Shown piece after piece: positions 15,948 to 25,085 of a stretch of DNA of 64,000 nt. Origin of the DNA: Olsenella uli (GTDB lineage: Bacteria > Actinomycetota > Coriobacteriia > Coriobacteriales > Atopobiaceae); NCBI RefSeq assembly GCF_016899935.1, contig NZ_JACJJK010000010.1, positions 1-64,000 of the forward strand. Reading direction: 5' to 3'. The position numbers were made by a program, and so were the translations under genes. The stretch's first letter is position 1, and each line of letters opens with the position of its first letter. The notes below the pieces were generated by a model, which was not told where the DNA came from, made no database searches, and worked only from the letters and a program-made list of their open reading frames with translations.

Positions 15948-16755
15948 GCGCCCTTGTCCCAAGGCGTTCCGTGAATCGGGGACGTTGGTGCAGGACGTTC
16001 CGGGAATCCGCGACGTTGTCATGGGGCGTTCTAGCAATCCGGGACGTTGTCACGGAATCTTCCGGGAATCGCGGGGGTTGCGCGCCCAGCGGGCCCGCAG
16101 GTGTAACAAGCCCAGCGTTTCCTGGGGCACCGCGCGACAAGGGCGGCGATTCTCGGAGCGCGCCGGGCCACGGCCAGGGATTCCCGGACGGGCGCGTGCC
16201 CACTCTAGAGAACGGCGACCTTGTCCCAGGGTCGTCCAAGAAACGGCGCCCTTGTCCCGGGGCGTTCTAGCAATCCACGCCCTTGTCCCGAGGTGCTCCA
16301 GGAATCCGGTCCCCTGTCGCAAAAACATCCAAGAATCCGAGAGGTTGCGCGGCCGACGCGATCCGCAGGCGTGTCAAGCCCGGCGTTTCCCGGACGGCGG
16401 CGCGACAAGGGCGGCGATTCTCGGGGCGCAGCGGGACGCGGTCGGGGATTCCCGGACGGACACGTGACCGCTCCAGAGAGCGGCGACCTTGTCCCGAAGC
16501 GTTCTAGCAATCCGCGCCGCTGTCCCAGGGCGTTCCGGGAATCCGCGACCTTGTTCCGGGACGTTCTAGCAATCCGCGGCGTTGTCACGGGACGTTCTAG
16601 CAATCCGGGAGGTTGGCGCGGAATCGTCCGGGAATCCGGGGGGTTGCGCGGCCGGCGGGCCCGCAGGCGTGTCAAGCCCGGCTTTTCCCAGACGGCACCG
16701 GGACAAACGCGGCGTTTCCTGGACGGCGCCGGGACAAGGCCCCCGATTCTCGGGC
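15948..16755. repeat. Mirrored 31-bp repeat array inside the dcw cluster, locus B
   Basis: Tandem units of exactly 31 bp follow one another with no spacers; each consists of TTGTCCCGGG followed by CGTTCTAGCAATCC or CGTTCCGGGAATCC and GCGNC. They run forward, meet a centre containing TTGCGCG, GCGGGCCCGC and GTCAAGCCC, and continue inverted (GACAAGGGCGGCGATTCTCGG). This composite occurs three times, with centres beginning near 16078, 16345 and 16644, so about 267 and 299 bp apart; the difference equals about one unit. No start codon, ribosome site or constant frame supports a gene. It fills the whole murC-murG gap. Confidence 0.9.
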
Positions 16756-16771
16756 GGGGCGAGAAGAACGC

Positions 16772-17902
16772 CTAGCGTAGGCCCGCTGCGGCCTCCACCT
16801 CGTCGGCCAGCGCGGCCGCCGCGCGCGACTGGCCGAGGCCCAGCGCCGCGGCGCGCATGGCCTCCCGGCGCGCCGGGTCGTCCACGAGGCCGAGCAGCGT
16901 CTCGGCGAACACGGGGTCGTCGATGCGGTCATCCGGCAGGAGCTCGGCGGCGCCGGCGTCCGTGAGGAAGCGGGCGTTGGTGGTCTGGTGGCCGGCCGTG
17001 GCGTGCGGGTAGGGCACGAGCAGGCTCGGCACGCCCACGGCGGCGATCTCCGCGATCGAGGAGGCGCCGGCGCGCGAGAGCACGAGGTCGGCGGCCGCGA
17101 GCGCCTCGCCCATGTTGGAGATGTAGGGCATCACGCGCCAGCGGAGCTGCTCCTCGGGCGTGAGCGCGAGCGCGGACACCGTCTCGTCGAAGCCGTCGGC
17201 GCCCGTGGAGTGCACCACCACGAGCCCCTCGCGGGAGAGGAGCTCGCGCTTGAGGCGGCAGACGCCCTCGTTGATGTGGGCCGCGCCGAGCGAGCCGCCA
17301 AAGACGAGCAGCACCGTCTGGTCCGCGCCCACGCCCAGCGCCGCGCGGCCCGCCTCCCGGCTCGCGTGCGTCACGCTGCGGCGGACCGGGTTGCCGGTGA
17401 GCACCACCGACGGCGCGCGGCGCCCCTCGCGCTCGAAGACCGCGCGGGCGGCCGGCACGGAGATGCACACGGCGGCCGCGTGCGGCGCGAGCGCCTTGTT
17501 CGCAAGGCCCGCCACGGAGTTCTGCTCGTGGAGCACGTAGGGCACGCCGAGGCGGTGGCAGCAGTTGAGCAGCGCCATCTCCACGTAGGCGCCGAAGCCC
17601 ACGGCCACGTCGGGCGCTCCCTCCTCCGAGAAGAGCCGCGCGATCTTGGCCTGCGCGCGCCGCATGCGCACGAGCGAGCTCACGAGCGTCCACGGCCGCT
17701 CCCGGTCGAAGCCGCTCACAACGACCGGCACCAGCTCGAAGCCCGCCTCCGGGACGAGGCGGCCCTCGAGCTTGGCCGTCTGCCCGAAGAACCGCACGCG
17801 GTGGCCGCGGTCGCGCAGCTCCTCGGCCAGCGCGAGCGCCGGGTTGATGTGGCCGGCCGTGCCGCCGGCCGCGATCGCGATCTGGAGGTTCTTCTCGCCC
17901 AT
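16772..17902 (-). CDS. murG: UDP-GlcNAc:lipid I N-acetylglucosaminyltransferase
   Basis: 376 residues. The N-terminal glycine-rich loop IAIAAGGTAGHINPALALAE, YVLHEQNSVAGLANK, VFGGSLGAAHINE and SRAGASSIAEIAAVGVPSLL are MurG signatures. It converts lipid I to lipid II at the inner face of the membrane. The ATG at 17902 immediately precedes the 12-mer GTTCTTCTCGCC (minus-strand reading MGEKN). It follows ftsW by eight bases and is the last gene of the ftsL-murG block. Confidence 0.95.
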   Translation of the reverse strand: MGEKNLQIAIAAGGTAGHINPALALAEELRDRGHRVRFFGQTAKLEGRLVPEAGFELVPVVVSGFDRERPWTLVSSLVRMRRAQAKIARLFSEEGAPDVAVGFGAYVEMALLNCCHRLGVPYVLHEQNSVAGLANKALAPHAAAVCISVPAARAVFEREGRRAPSVVLTGNPVRRSVTHASREAGRAALGVGADQTVLLVFGGSLGAAHINEGVCRLKRELLSREGLVVVHSTGADGFDETVSALALTPEEQLRWRVMPYISNMGEALAAADLVLSRAGASSIAEIAAVGVPSLLVPYPHATAGHQTTNARFLTDAGAAELLPDDRIDDPVFAETLLGLVDDPARREAMRAAALGLGQSRAAAALADEVEAAAGLR

Positions 17903-17910
17903 GCTCGCTC

Positions 17911-19392
17911 CTATCGTCTGGTCCTCGGGCCGGAGCCGCGCCCGCGCAGGCGCTCCGTGGCGCTCGGGCCGAGGTCGATCCTTCTCCTGCCGCCGCTCTC
18001 GCTCACGCGCCCGCGCGGGGCCCCCCGACCGCCGCGACCGGACGAGCCGCCCTCCACGACGCGCAGCCCCGAGCCCGACCGCGCGGAGGGGCCCGGCGCC
18101 GAGGTGCGCGCCGAGCGCGGCGTCGCCTCCCCGACCAGCGAGAGGCCACCCGAGTCGACCCGCTCGTCCACCTCGCGCCAGGAGCGGCGCGCGCTGTCGT
18201 GGGCGGTCTCGGGCAGGCGCGAGTGCACCGAGACTGAGACCACGAGCCCCACGAGCATGAGGCTCGCGAGGATCGAGGAGCCGCCGTAGCTCACGAACGG
18301 GATCGGCTTGCCCGAGAGCGGGAAGAGCCCCAGAACGCCGAACACGTTGAGGAAGAGCTGGATGACCACGATCGAGGTGCACCCCGCCGCGACGAGGCGC
18401 CCGGCGAGGTCCGGGGCGTGGCGGGCGATCTGCAGGCCCGCCCAGAGGAACACCATGAAGCCGGCGATCAGGCCGAGCGTGCCCACGAGCCCGCACTCCT
18501 CGCCGATCACGGCGAAGATGAAGTCGTTGTGCGCCATGGGGAGGTAGGCGTACTTCTGCCGCGAGAAGCCCACGCCCACGCCGAAAAGGCCGCCCGACCC
18601 GAAGGCGTAGAAGCCCTGGATGAGCTGCCAGCCGTTGCCGTAGGGGTCGGACCAGGGGTCGAGCATCGCGAGGAAGCGGGCGCGGGAGTAGTCGTCCTTC
18701 AGCGAGAGGAAGAGGAAGAGCGCGCCCGCGAGCACGAGGATGAATATCAGAAGGCGCTTGGGCAGGCCCGCGAGGTAGCCCATCACCACGAGCGTAAGGC
18801 CGCAGACCATGGTCGTGCCCTTGTCCGGCTGCATGATGATGAGCAGGAGCGGCAGGCACACGCCCACGCCCAGGAGCATGAGAAAGTGGGACCAGTCGAG
18901 CGAGCCCCGCTCGAAGTAGGCCTCCGCGAGGTTGGCGGCGGTGAAGATCACCGTGATCTTTGCGAACTCCGACGGCTGGAGGTCAAAGAAGCCGAGGTCG
19001 ATCCAACGCGTGGCGCCCATGCCGTTGTCGGTGCCGAGCACGATGACGGCGAGCAGCAGAGCGAGCGTGACGACCCAGACGGGCATGAGGGCGCCGCGGA
19101 CCCAGACGTGGTAGTCCACCTTGGCGAGCGCGACGGCGATCGCGGTGCCCAGCGCGACGAAGGCGAGCTGACGCTTGAGGTAGTAGGCGGCGTCCCCGGT
19201 GGCATTGAGCGCGGTGACCGAGGAGGCCGAGAAGACCATCAGCGCGCCGAAGGCGACGAGCACGGCCACGACCGCGAGCAGCACGAGACGCGGGCGCATG
19301 AACCGCTCGGGGACGCCGAACAGGCTCCGCTCCCCCCGCTCCCGGGCGCCCCCGCGCGGCGCACGCCCGGCGACGGCCCCCCGCGCCGTCAC
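17911..19392 (-). CDS. ftsW: SEDS glycosyltransferase FtsW
   Basis: 493 residues with about ten membrane helices. Hallmarks are FSASSVTALN near the first helix, NGMGATRWIDLGFFDLQPSE, DKGTTMVCGLT, GFSRQKYAYLPMAHNDFIFA, GEECGLVG and PIPFVSYGGSSILA. With FtsI it forms the septal peptidoglycan polymerase. A Ser/Arg/Gly-rich cytoplasmic tail of about 110 residues ends in RGSGPRTRR, longer than usual. The start is a GTG whose last bases overlap the murD TGA (GTGA), which implies coupling; ORF extensions beyond it are not credible. Confidence 0.93.
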   Translation of the reverse strand: MTARGAVAGRAPRGGARERGERSLFGVPERFMRPRLVLLAVVAVLVAFGALMVFSASSVTALNATGDAAYYLKRQLAFVALGTAIAVALAKVDYHVWVRGALMPVWVVTLALLLAVIVLGTDNGMGATRWIDLGFFDLQPSEFAKITVIFTAANLAEAYFERGSLDWSHFLMLLGVGVCLPLLLIIMQPDKGTTMVCGLTLVVMGYLAGLPKRLLIFILVLAGALFLFLSLKDDYSRARFLAMLDPWSDPYGNGWQLIQGFYAFGSGGLFGVGVGFSRQKYAYLPMAHNDFIFAVIGEECGLVGTLGLIAGFMVFLWAGLQIARHAPDLAGRLVAAGCTSIVVIQLFLNVFGVLGLFPLSGKPIPFVSYGGSSILASLMLVGLVVSVSVHSRLPETAHDSARRSWREVDERVDSGGLSLVGEATPRSARTSAPGPSARSGSGLRVVEGGSSGRGGRGAPRGRVSESGGRRRIDLGPSATERLRGRGSGPRTRR

Positions 19393-20795
19393 GCGCCCGC
19401 CCCCTCGGCGAGCTCGCGGACCAGCCGCTTGAAGAGGAGGCCGCGCTCGGCCATGTCGGAGAACTCGTCGAAGGACGAGCACGCGGGCGAGAGGAGCACC
19501 GTCTCGCCGGGCCGCGCCGCAGACGCGGCGGCGGCGAAGGCCTCGCGCAGGTGCGGCGCGCGCAGGACGCAGAGGCCGGGCGCCTCCCCCTCGAGGGCGC
19601 GGGCGATCCGCTCCCCCGCCTCGCCGAAGCAGACGGCGACGCGGCAGCGCTCGCGCACCGCCCGGACGAGCGGACCGAGCTCGGTGCCCTTGTCGTGGCC
19701 GCCGAGCAGAACGACGACCGTCCCCGGCTCGAAGGACGCGAGCGCCTTGACCACGGAGTCCACGTTGGTGGCCTTGGAGTCGTTGACAAAGCGGACGCCG
19801 CCGACCTCGCCGGCGGGCTCGATACGGTGCTCGATGGGCGAGAAGGACCTGAGGCCGTCACGGACGTCGTCCGCGCCGACGCCGAGCTCGAGCGCGACCG
19901 CCGCGGCGGCGAGGGCGTTCTCGGCGTTGTGGCGGCCGAAGATCCTGAGCTCGGAGGCGTCCACGAGCGCGAGCTCGACGCCCCGGCGGCGCACGACGAG
20001 GGCGTCGTCGCGCAGGAAGGCCGCATCGGGCGCGTCCGGCTCGCCCTCGACGCTCAGGCGGCAGACGGCGAGGCCGCGCGCCTCGGCGCGCCCCGCGACC
20101 GCGCGGCACCACGCGTCGTCGACCGAGACGACGGCGAGGTCGCCCGGCGCGAGGTTGGCGAGGGCGCGCTCCTTGGCCGCAGCGTAGGCCTCCATCGTGT
20201 GGTGCCACTCGAGGTGGTCGGGGGTCACGTTGAGCAGCACCGCGACACGCGGGTGGAAGAGGCGCGTCGTGGCGAGCTGGAAGCTCGAGAGCTCGGCCAC
20301 GAACCAGGTGCGCTCCCCGCGCGCGGCGAGCGCCTCGGTCGGCGTGGTGCCGATGTTGCCGACCGACGCGGCGTCGAGCCCGCCCCGGCGCAGCAGGTGC
20401 GTGACGAGCGAGGTGGTCGTGGTCTTGCCGTTGGTGCCGGTGACGGCGACCCAGCGCTCGGGGCTCTCGCGCCAGGCGAGCTCGGGCTCGCCGATCACCT
20501 CGGCCGCGTGGGCGGCGGCGGAGCGGAAGAACGCGGAGGAGTCCGGGATGCCCGGCGAGGCGACCGCCAGGTCGAAGCGGCCCTCGACCTCCTCGGTGCC
20601 GCAGACGACGGTGACGCCGAGCGCCTCGAGCGCACGGGTCTTCTCGCCCGGCGCGGACGAGGCGCCCCCGAAGAGGGTGACCGAGGAGACGCGGGACGGG
20701 ACGAGCCCCTGCAGGTAGCGCGCGACCGCCTCGCCGGTGCGGCCGAGGCCCAGGACGGCGATGTCGCCGAGGAACCGCTGAGAGCTGACGGCCAT
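19389..20795 (-). CDS. murD: UDP-N-acetylmuramoylalanine-D-glutamate ligase
   Basis: 468 residues. IAVLGLGRTGEAVARYL binds the UDP moiety, VAVTGTNGKTTTTSLVTHLL is the P-loop, and HNAENALAAAAVALELG, VNDSKATNVDSVVKAL and LLGGHDKGTEL are MurD signatures. It adds D-Glu to UDP-MurNAc-L-Ala. The ATG at 20795 (MAVSSQR) has AGGGGGG upstream; the longer frame is ignored. It sits between mraY and ftsW with very short gaps. Confidence 0.95.
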   Translation of the reverse strand: MAVSSQRFLGDIAVLGLGRTGEAVARYLQGLVPSRVSSVTLFGGASSAPGEKTRALEALGVTVVCGTEEVEGRFDLAVASPGIPDSSAFFRSAAAHAAEVIGEPELAWRESPERWVAVTGTNGKTTTTSLVTHLLRRGGLDAASVGNIGTTPTEALAARGERTWFVAELSSFQLATTRLFHPRVAVLLNVTPDHLEWHHTMEAYAAAKERALANLAPGDLAVVSVDDAWCRAVAGRAEARGLAVCRLSVEGEPDAPDAAFLRDDALVVRRRGVELALVDASELRIFGRHNAENALAAAAVALELGVGADDVRDGLRSFSPIEHRIEPAGEVGGVRFVNDSKATNVDSVVKALASFEPGTVVVLLGGHDKGTELGPLVRAVRERCRVAVCFGEAGERIARALEGEAPGLCVLRAPHLREAFAAAASAARPGETVLLSPACSSFDEFSDMAERGLLFKRLVRELAEGAGA

Positions 20796-20808
20796 GGTGC
20801 TCGCCCCC

Positions 20809-21840
20809 CTACCCGAGCTGGAAGTAGAGGGCGAAGCCGAGCGCGGCAAAGGCGGCGGAGACGATCCAGAACCGCACGACGACCTTGTTCTCCTTCCAGC
20901 CCATCTTCTCGAAGTGGTGATGGATCGGCGCCATCAGGAAGACGCGCTTCCCGGTGAGCTTGAAGCTTATGACCTGGATCATGACCGAGAGGGCCTCGCA
21001 GATGAACAGGCCGCCCATGATGAGCGAGGTGACCTCGGTCTTGGTGAGCACGGCGAGCGAGGCGAAGGCGGCGCCGAGCGCGAGCGAGCCGGTGTCGCCC
21101 ATGAAGATCGAGGCGGGGTAGCAGTTGTGCCAGAGGAAGCCCACGCAGGCGCCGGCGATCGACGCGGCGAGGATCGCGAGGTCGAGCTCGTTGTAGCGGA
21201 ACGCGACCATGGCCATGAACAGCATCACGACCATCGTGCAGCCGCCCGCCAGACCGTCCAGGCCGTCGGTGAGGTTGACGGCGTTGGAGAGGCCGGCCAT
21301 GAGCAGGAACACGAAGGCGAGGTAGACCCAGGGGACCATGACGCTCGCGCCGCCCACGACGAAGGTGGTGGAGAGGGCGCCCAGGTCGATGACGAGGCCG
21401 CCGGGGAAGCTGATCGTGGGCTCGATGCCGCAGACGTTGACGGCGACGAGGCAGAAGGTGACGGAGATGAGGATCAGGCCCGCCATCTTCTGGGAGGGGG
21501 TGAGCCCGAGCGAGCGGCCGTGCGCCACGCTCTCGATGTCGTCGAGCAGGCCCAGCGAGCCGGTGACGAGCGTCGCCCCGACGGCGAGCACGAGGCCCGG
21601 CGTCCACTCGGCGACGAGCGCGCACGTGACGACCACGCCCACGAGGATGACCACGCCGCCCATCGTCGGCGTGCCCTGCTTGACGAGGTGGCGCTGCGGG
21701 CCGTCGGCGCGGATCTGCTGGCCCACGCCCTCATGGCGCATGAGACGGATGAAGGGCGGCATCAGAAGGCCGGTCACGAGCGCGGCGATGCCGACGGCGA
21801 GAAACACCTGGTAGGTGGGATAGGCGGGATTTCCGATCAT
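20809..21840 (-). CDS. mraY: Phospho-N-acetylmuramoyl-pentapeptide transferase
   Basis: 343 residues and about ten membrane helices. GTPTMGGVVILVG, NLTDGLDGLAGG, FMGDTGSLALGAAFA and APIHHHFEKMGWKENKVV are the polyprenyl-phosphate transferase motifs with the catalytic Asp and His residues. It makes lipid I. The ATG overlaps the murF TGA (ATGA). Part of the ftsL-murG block. Confidence 0.96.
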   Translation of the reverse strand: MIGNPAYPTYQVFLAVGIAALVTGLLMPPFIRLMRHEGVGQQIRADGPQRHLVKQGTPTMGGVVILVGVVVTCALVAEWTPGLVLAVGATLVTGSLGLLDDIESVAHGRSLGLTPSQKMAGLILISVTFCLVAVNVCGIEPTISFPGGLVIDLGALSTTFVVGGASVMVPWVYLAFVFLLMAGLSNAVNLTDGLDGLAGGCTMVVMLFMAMVAFRYNELDLAILAASIAGACVGFLWHNCYPASIFMGDTGSLALGAAFASLAVLTKTEVTSLIMGGLFICEALSVMIQVISFKLTGKRVFLMAPIHHHFEKMGWKENKVVVRFWIVSAAFAALGFALYFQLG

Positions 21841-23276
21841 TGGGCGAGCACTCCCCTCACAAAGCGGTCGAGACCGGCGGCGCGCGAGGCCTTGGCCAGG
21901 ACGAGGTCCCCGTCGGCGAGGACGGGGCCGATCACGGAGACGGCCTCCTCGACCGTGGCGAGGCGGCAGATGGCGTCCTCGGAGAGCCCCATCGTGCGGG
22001 CCGCCTCCGCCATCTCGTCGGCGAGCGCGCCGCCGACGATCACGAGCAGGTCGACCCCCGTGGCGGCCGCGTAGGCGCCCACGTAGCCGTGGAGGCGCGC
22101 GGCCTCGTCGCCGAGCTCGCCCATCTCGCCGAGCACCGCGATGCGGCGGCCCGTGCAGGCCATGCTCGCGAGCACGCCGAGCGAGGCGGCCATCGAGGCG
22201 GGCGCGGCGTTGTAGGAGTCGTCGATCACGCGGGCGCCCGAGGGGGCGACGCGGACGTCGAGGCGCATCCTCGTGGACGGCATGGCCGCGATCGCGGCGA
22301 GCGCGGCGTCGCGGTCGAGCCCCGCGCGCCAGACGAGGGCGAGCGCGAGCAGCAGGTCGTCGACGGGCGCGCGGCCGGGCATGGGCAGGCGCAGCGAGCC
22401 GGACCAGCCGTCCGAGCACGCGAGCGTGACGCGCGCGCGGCCCTCCTCGTCGAGCTCGAGCGCCGTGCGGCGCACCGCGTCGGCCGCGCCGCGCCCGACG
22501 AGCATGACGTCGACGCCTGCGGGGCGCGCGAAGCCGTCGGCGATGAGGGGGGTGAAGTCACCCGAGGAGCCGAGCGCGAGGGTCGCGGGGACGTCGGAGC
22601 GGCCGACCATGCCCGAGACGATCTCCGCCTTGGCCCGGGCGATGTTCTCGCGGCTGCCGAGAAGCCCGATGTGGCTCGTGCCCACGTTGGTGACGCAGGC
22701 AAGCGTCGGGCGGCAGGCGGCGCTCAGGCGCGCGATCTCCCCGGCGTGGTTCATGCCGAGCTCGCAGACAAGCACCTCGGCGTCGTCGGGGGCCGAGAGC
22801 ACCGTGAGCGGCAGGCCGATCAGGTTGTTGAGGTTGCCGCGGGTCGCGTGGGTGCGCCGCTGCGCGCCGAGGGCGGCGGCGAGCATCTCCTTGGTCGTGG
22901 TCTTGCCGACCGACCCCGTGACGCCCACGACGAGCCACTCCGGGTGCGCGTCGCGCACGCGGCGGGCGAGGCGCAGGAGGAACTCCTCGCAGTCGTCGCC
23001 GGCGGCGCGCAGGACGGCGCAGCCGAGCGAGGCGAGCTCGTCGAGGTCGGCCGGGGGCACGTCGCGCGAGGCGACGACGGCCGCCGCGCCCAGCCGGGCG
23101 GCAGGGACGAGGTAGGCGTTGCCGTCGACCCGCTCGCCGGCGAACGCCACGAAGACGCGGCCCTCGCTGGCCTCGCGGGAGTCGATGACCGCCTCCCCGC
23201 AGACCTCGCGCGAGCCGGGAGAGAGCACGGTGGCCCCCGTCGCGGCCGCTATGTCGGATACGCTCAGTCGAATCAT
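21837..23276 (-). CDS. murF: UDP-MurNAc-tripeptide-D-Ala-D-Ala ligase
   Basis: 479 residues. VGVTGSVGKTTTKEMLAAAL is the P-loop, THATRGNLNNLIGLPLT and CELGMNHAGEIARLS the central domain, DDSYNAAPASMAASL and VLGEMGELGDEAARLH the C-terminal domain of MurF. The ATG at 23276 has GGAG seven bases upstream and is preferred to a GTG two codons before. It follows ftsI by 13 bases. In most clusters murE would stand between ftsI and murF; here it does not. Confidence 0.95.
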   Translation of the reverse strand: MIRLSVSDIAAATGATVLSPGSREVCGEAVIDSREASEGRVFVAFAGERVDGNAYLVPAARLGAAAVVASRDVPPADLDELASLGCAVLRAAGDDCEEFLLRLARRVRDAHPEWLVVGVTGSVGKTTTKEMLAAALGAQRRTHATRGNLNNLIGLPLTVLSAPDDAEVLVCELGMNHAGEIARLSAACRPTLACVTNVGTSHIGLLGSRENIARAKAEIVSGMVGRSDVPATLALGSSGDFTPLIADGFARPAGVDVMLVGRGAADAVRRTALELDEEGRARVTLACSDGWSGSLRLPMPGRAPVDDLLLALALVWRAGLDRDAALAAIAAMPSTRMRLDVRVAPSGARVIDDSYNAAPASMAASLGVLASMACTGRRIAVLGEMGELGDEAARLHGYVGAYAAATGVDLLVIVGGALADEMAEAARTMGLSEDAICRLATVEEAVSVIGPVLADGDLVLAKASRAAGLDRFVRGVLAQ

Positions 23277-23289
23277 GATCACACTCCGA

Positions 23290-25074
23290 TCAGGACGCCG
23301 GGTTGACGCCCAGGATGCCCATCGCCTGCTGCGCGATCTCGCGGAAGGCGACGCCTGCGGAATCGGACGAGAGGTAGGGCGTGTTGTTGAGGCCCACGTA
23401 GAGGAGCACCTGCGGGTCGTCCGCGTTCGCGAAGGCGCACAGGGACGAGACGTAGGACCCCTCCCGGTAGCCCCCGTCCTCCGAGGCCTGCTCGCCCGTT
23501 CCCGTCTTGCCGGCGAAGTCGTAGCCCTCGACCTGCCCGGTCGTGCCCGACCCCTCCGTCATGACGCCGCGCATCATGTCGATCTCCTGGGCCACCGTGT
23601 CCTCCGAGATGACGCGCTCCCCCGTCGGCCACTCCACCTGTTCCTCACCACGATACACGAGGAAGTGGGGCGTCGTTGGGACGCCGCCGTTGGCGACCGC
23701 GGAGAAGGCGCGCACGATCTGGACCATCGGGATCGCGAGGCCCTGCCCGAACGCCATCGACCCCGCCGTGGCGCCGTCGTACTCGTCCAGCGAGCGGACG
23801 ATGCCCGCGACCTCGCCGGGGAAGTCGATCCCCGTGGCCTGGCCGATCCCGAAGCGCTCGACGCCCTCGGCGAAGCGCTCCGACCCGATGACCTCCTGGA
23901 CGAGCTGCGCCATGGCGGTGTTGGAGGAGCGCACGAGCATCTCGCGCACGCTCATGTCCATCGTGTAGTCGCGCCCGTCGACGTCGGTGACCTGGTCGCT
24001 GCCGACCGTCACCGCGGCGGGCACGGTGTAGACGGTGTCCTCGGTGAAGAGCCCCGCCTCGATGCCGATCGAGGTCGTGAGCACCTTGAAGACCGAGCCC
24101 GGCTCGAAGGCGCTCGAGACGAGCTTGAGGTTGAGCGACGAGGCGTCCTCGAGGTCGGAGAAGTCGGGCAGGGGCGTCGAGCAGGCGGCGAGGACCTCGC
24201 CGGTCGTGGGGTCGGTGACCATGACCGAGCCGGACTCGGCCGAGTAGGTCTCCACGGCCCCGTCTATGACGCCCTCGCACACGCCCTGGAGGTCCACGTC
24301 GATCGAGACGACCAGGTCGGTCCCGTCGACGGCCTCGGTCACCTCCGAGGCGCCGCCGGCGATCGGGGTCCCGTCCAGGCCCGTCTCCATGAGCATCTCG
24401 CCGTCGGTGCCGGTGAGGACGTCGTCGTAGTAGAGCTCGAGGCCCGAGAGCCCCGTGCCCTCGGTGCCCACGTAGCCGATCACCTGGGCGGCGGTCGTCC
24501 CGTAGGGGTAGACGCGCTTGGTGTCCGAGGCGAAGTAGACGCCGCCGAGCTCCCGTTCCGCGAGGCGGTCGGAGAGCCGCTCGGCGACCTCCTGGTCGAC
24601 CTGGCGGGCCACGTAGACGAAGGTCGTGTCCTGCGTGAGGAGCTCCATGTAGTCGGGCTTCTCGCCACCGAGCGCCTCGACGAGCAGGTCGGAAACGCCG
24701 GAGGGGTCCGAGACCGCCTTGGGGTTGGCGTAGACCGTCTGGCACTCGACGCTCATGGCGAGCGCGTTGCCGTTGCGGTCGTAGATCGTCCCGCGCCGGG
24801 CGTGGAGGGTCATCTTGTTGCTGCGCTGCGCCCGGGCGGCGGCGGAGAAGTCCCCGTGCTTGACGATCTGGAGGTAGGCGAGGCGCAGGGCCGCGACCGC
24901 CGAGAACCCGAGGAAGGTCGCCCGGGTCACCGCGAGGCCGTGGTCGGAGCCGCCGGACCCGGAGCCGCCCGGCCGCGCCGCCCTCGCGCGGTACCGCGCA
25001 CGAGAGGCCTCGTCGTACGAGGCCTCCGGCTGCGTGCGCCGGCCGTGCCGGCTCTGTCTGTTCCTGCTGCTCAC
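23290..25074 (-). CDS. ftsI: Septal penicillin-binding protein (FtsI/PBP3 type)
   Basis: 594 residues. A basic cytoplasmic start and one membrane helix (VTRATFLGFSAVAALRLAYL) are followed by the PBP dimerisation domain (RGTIYDRNGNALAMSV) and a transpeptidase domain with all three active-site motifs: Ser-x-x-Lys in FEPGSVFKVLT, Ser-x-Asn in RSSNTAMAQ and KTGTGEQ. It cross-links septal peptidoglycan with FtsW. The start is a GTG with a poor ribosome site twelve bases after the ftsL stop, so translation probably depends on coupling to ftsL. Confidence 0.94.
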   Translation of the reverse strand: MSSRNRQSRHGRRTQPEASYDEASRARYRARAARPGGSGSGGSDHGLAVTRATFLGFSAVAALRLAYLQIVKHGDFSAAARAQRSNKMTLHARRGTIYDRNGNALAMSVECQTVYANPKAVSDPSGVSDLLVEALGGEKPDYMELLTQDTTFVYVARQVDQEVAERLSDRLAERELGGVYFASDTKRVYPYGTTAAQVIGYVGTEGTGLSGLELYYDDVLTGTDGEMLMETGLDGTPIAGGASEVTEAVDGTDLVVSIDVDLQGVCEGVIDGAVETYSAESGSVMVTDPTTGEVLAACSTPLPDFSDLEDASSLNLKLVSSAFEPGSVFKVLTTSIGIEAGLFTEDTVYTVPAAVTVGSDQVTDVDGRDYTMDMSVREMLVRSSNTAMAQLVQEVIGSERFAEGVERFGIGQATGIDFPGEVAGIVRSLDEYDGATAGSMAFGQGLAIPMVQIVRAFSAVANGGVPTTPHFLVYRGEEQVEWPTGERVISEDTVAQEIDMMRGVMTEGSGTTGQVEGYDFAGKTGTGEQASEDGGYREGSYVSSLCAFANADDPQVLLYVGLNNTPYLSSDSAGVAFREIAQQAMGILGVNPAS

Positions 25075-25085
25075 GGAAAAGAAGT

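Noticed and set aside
12376-16467. Very long plus-strand open frame of over 1300 codons
   Set aside because: It runs antisense through ftsQ, murB and murC and the 31-bp repeat array, with low-complexity Arg/Gly/His content. Absence of stop codons in the opposite frame is expected at about 70 % G+C.
15948-16755. CRISPR array
   Set aside because: Units of 31 bp abut each other without unique spacers, change direction in the middle, and no cas genes are in the window.
15948-16755. Repeat-containing protein gene
   Set aside because: The unit length of 31 bp changes frame at every repeat, orientation flips, and no ribosome site or start was found.
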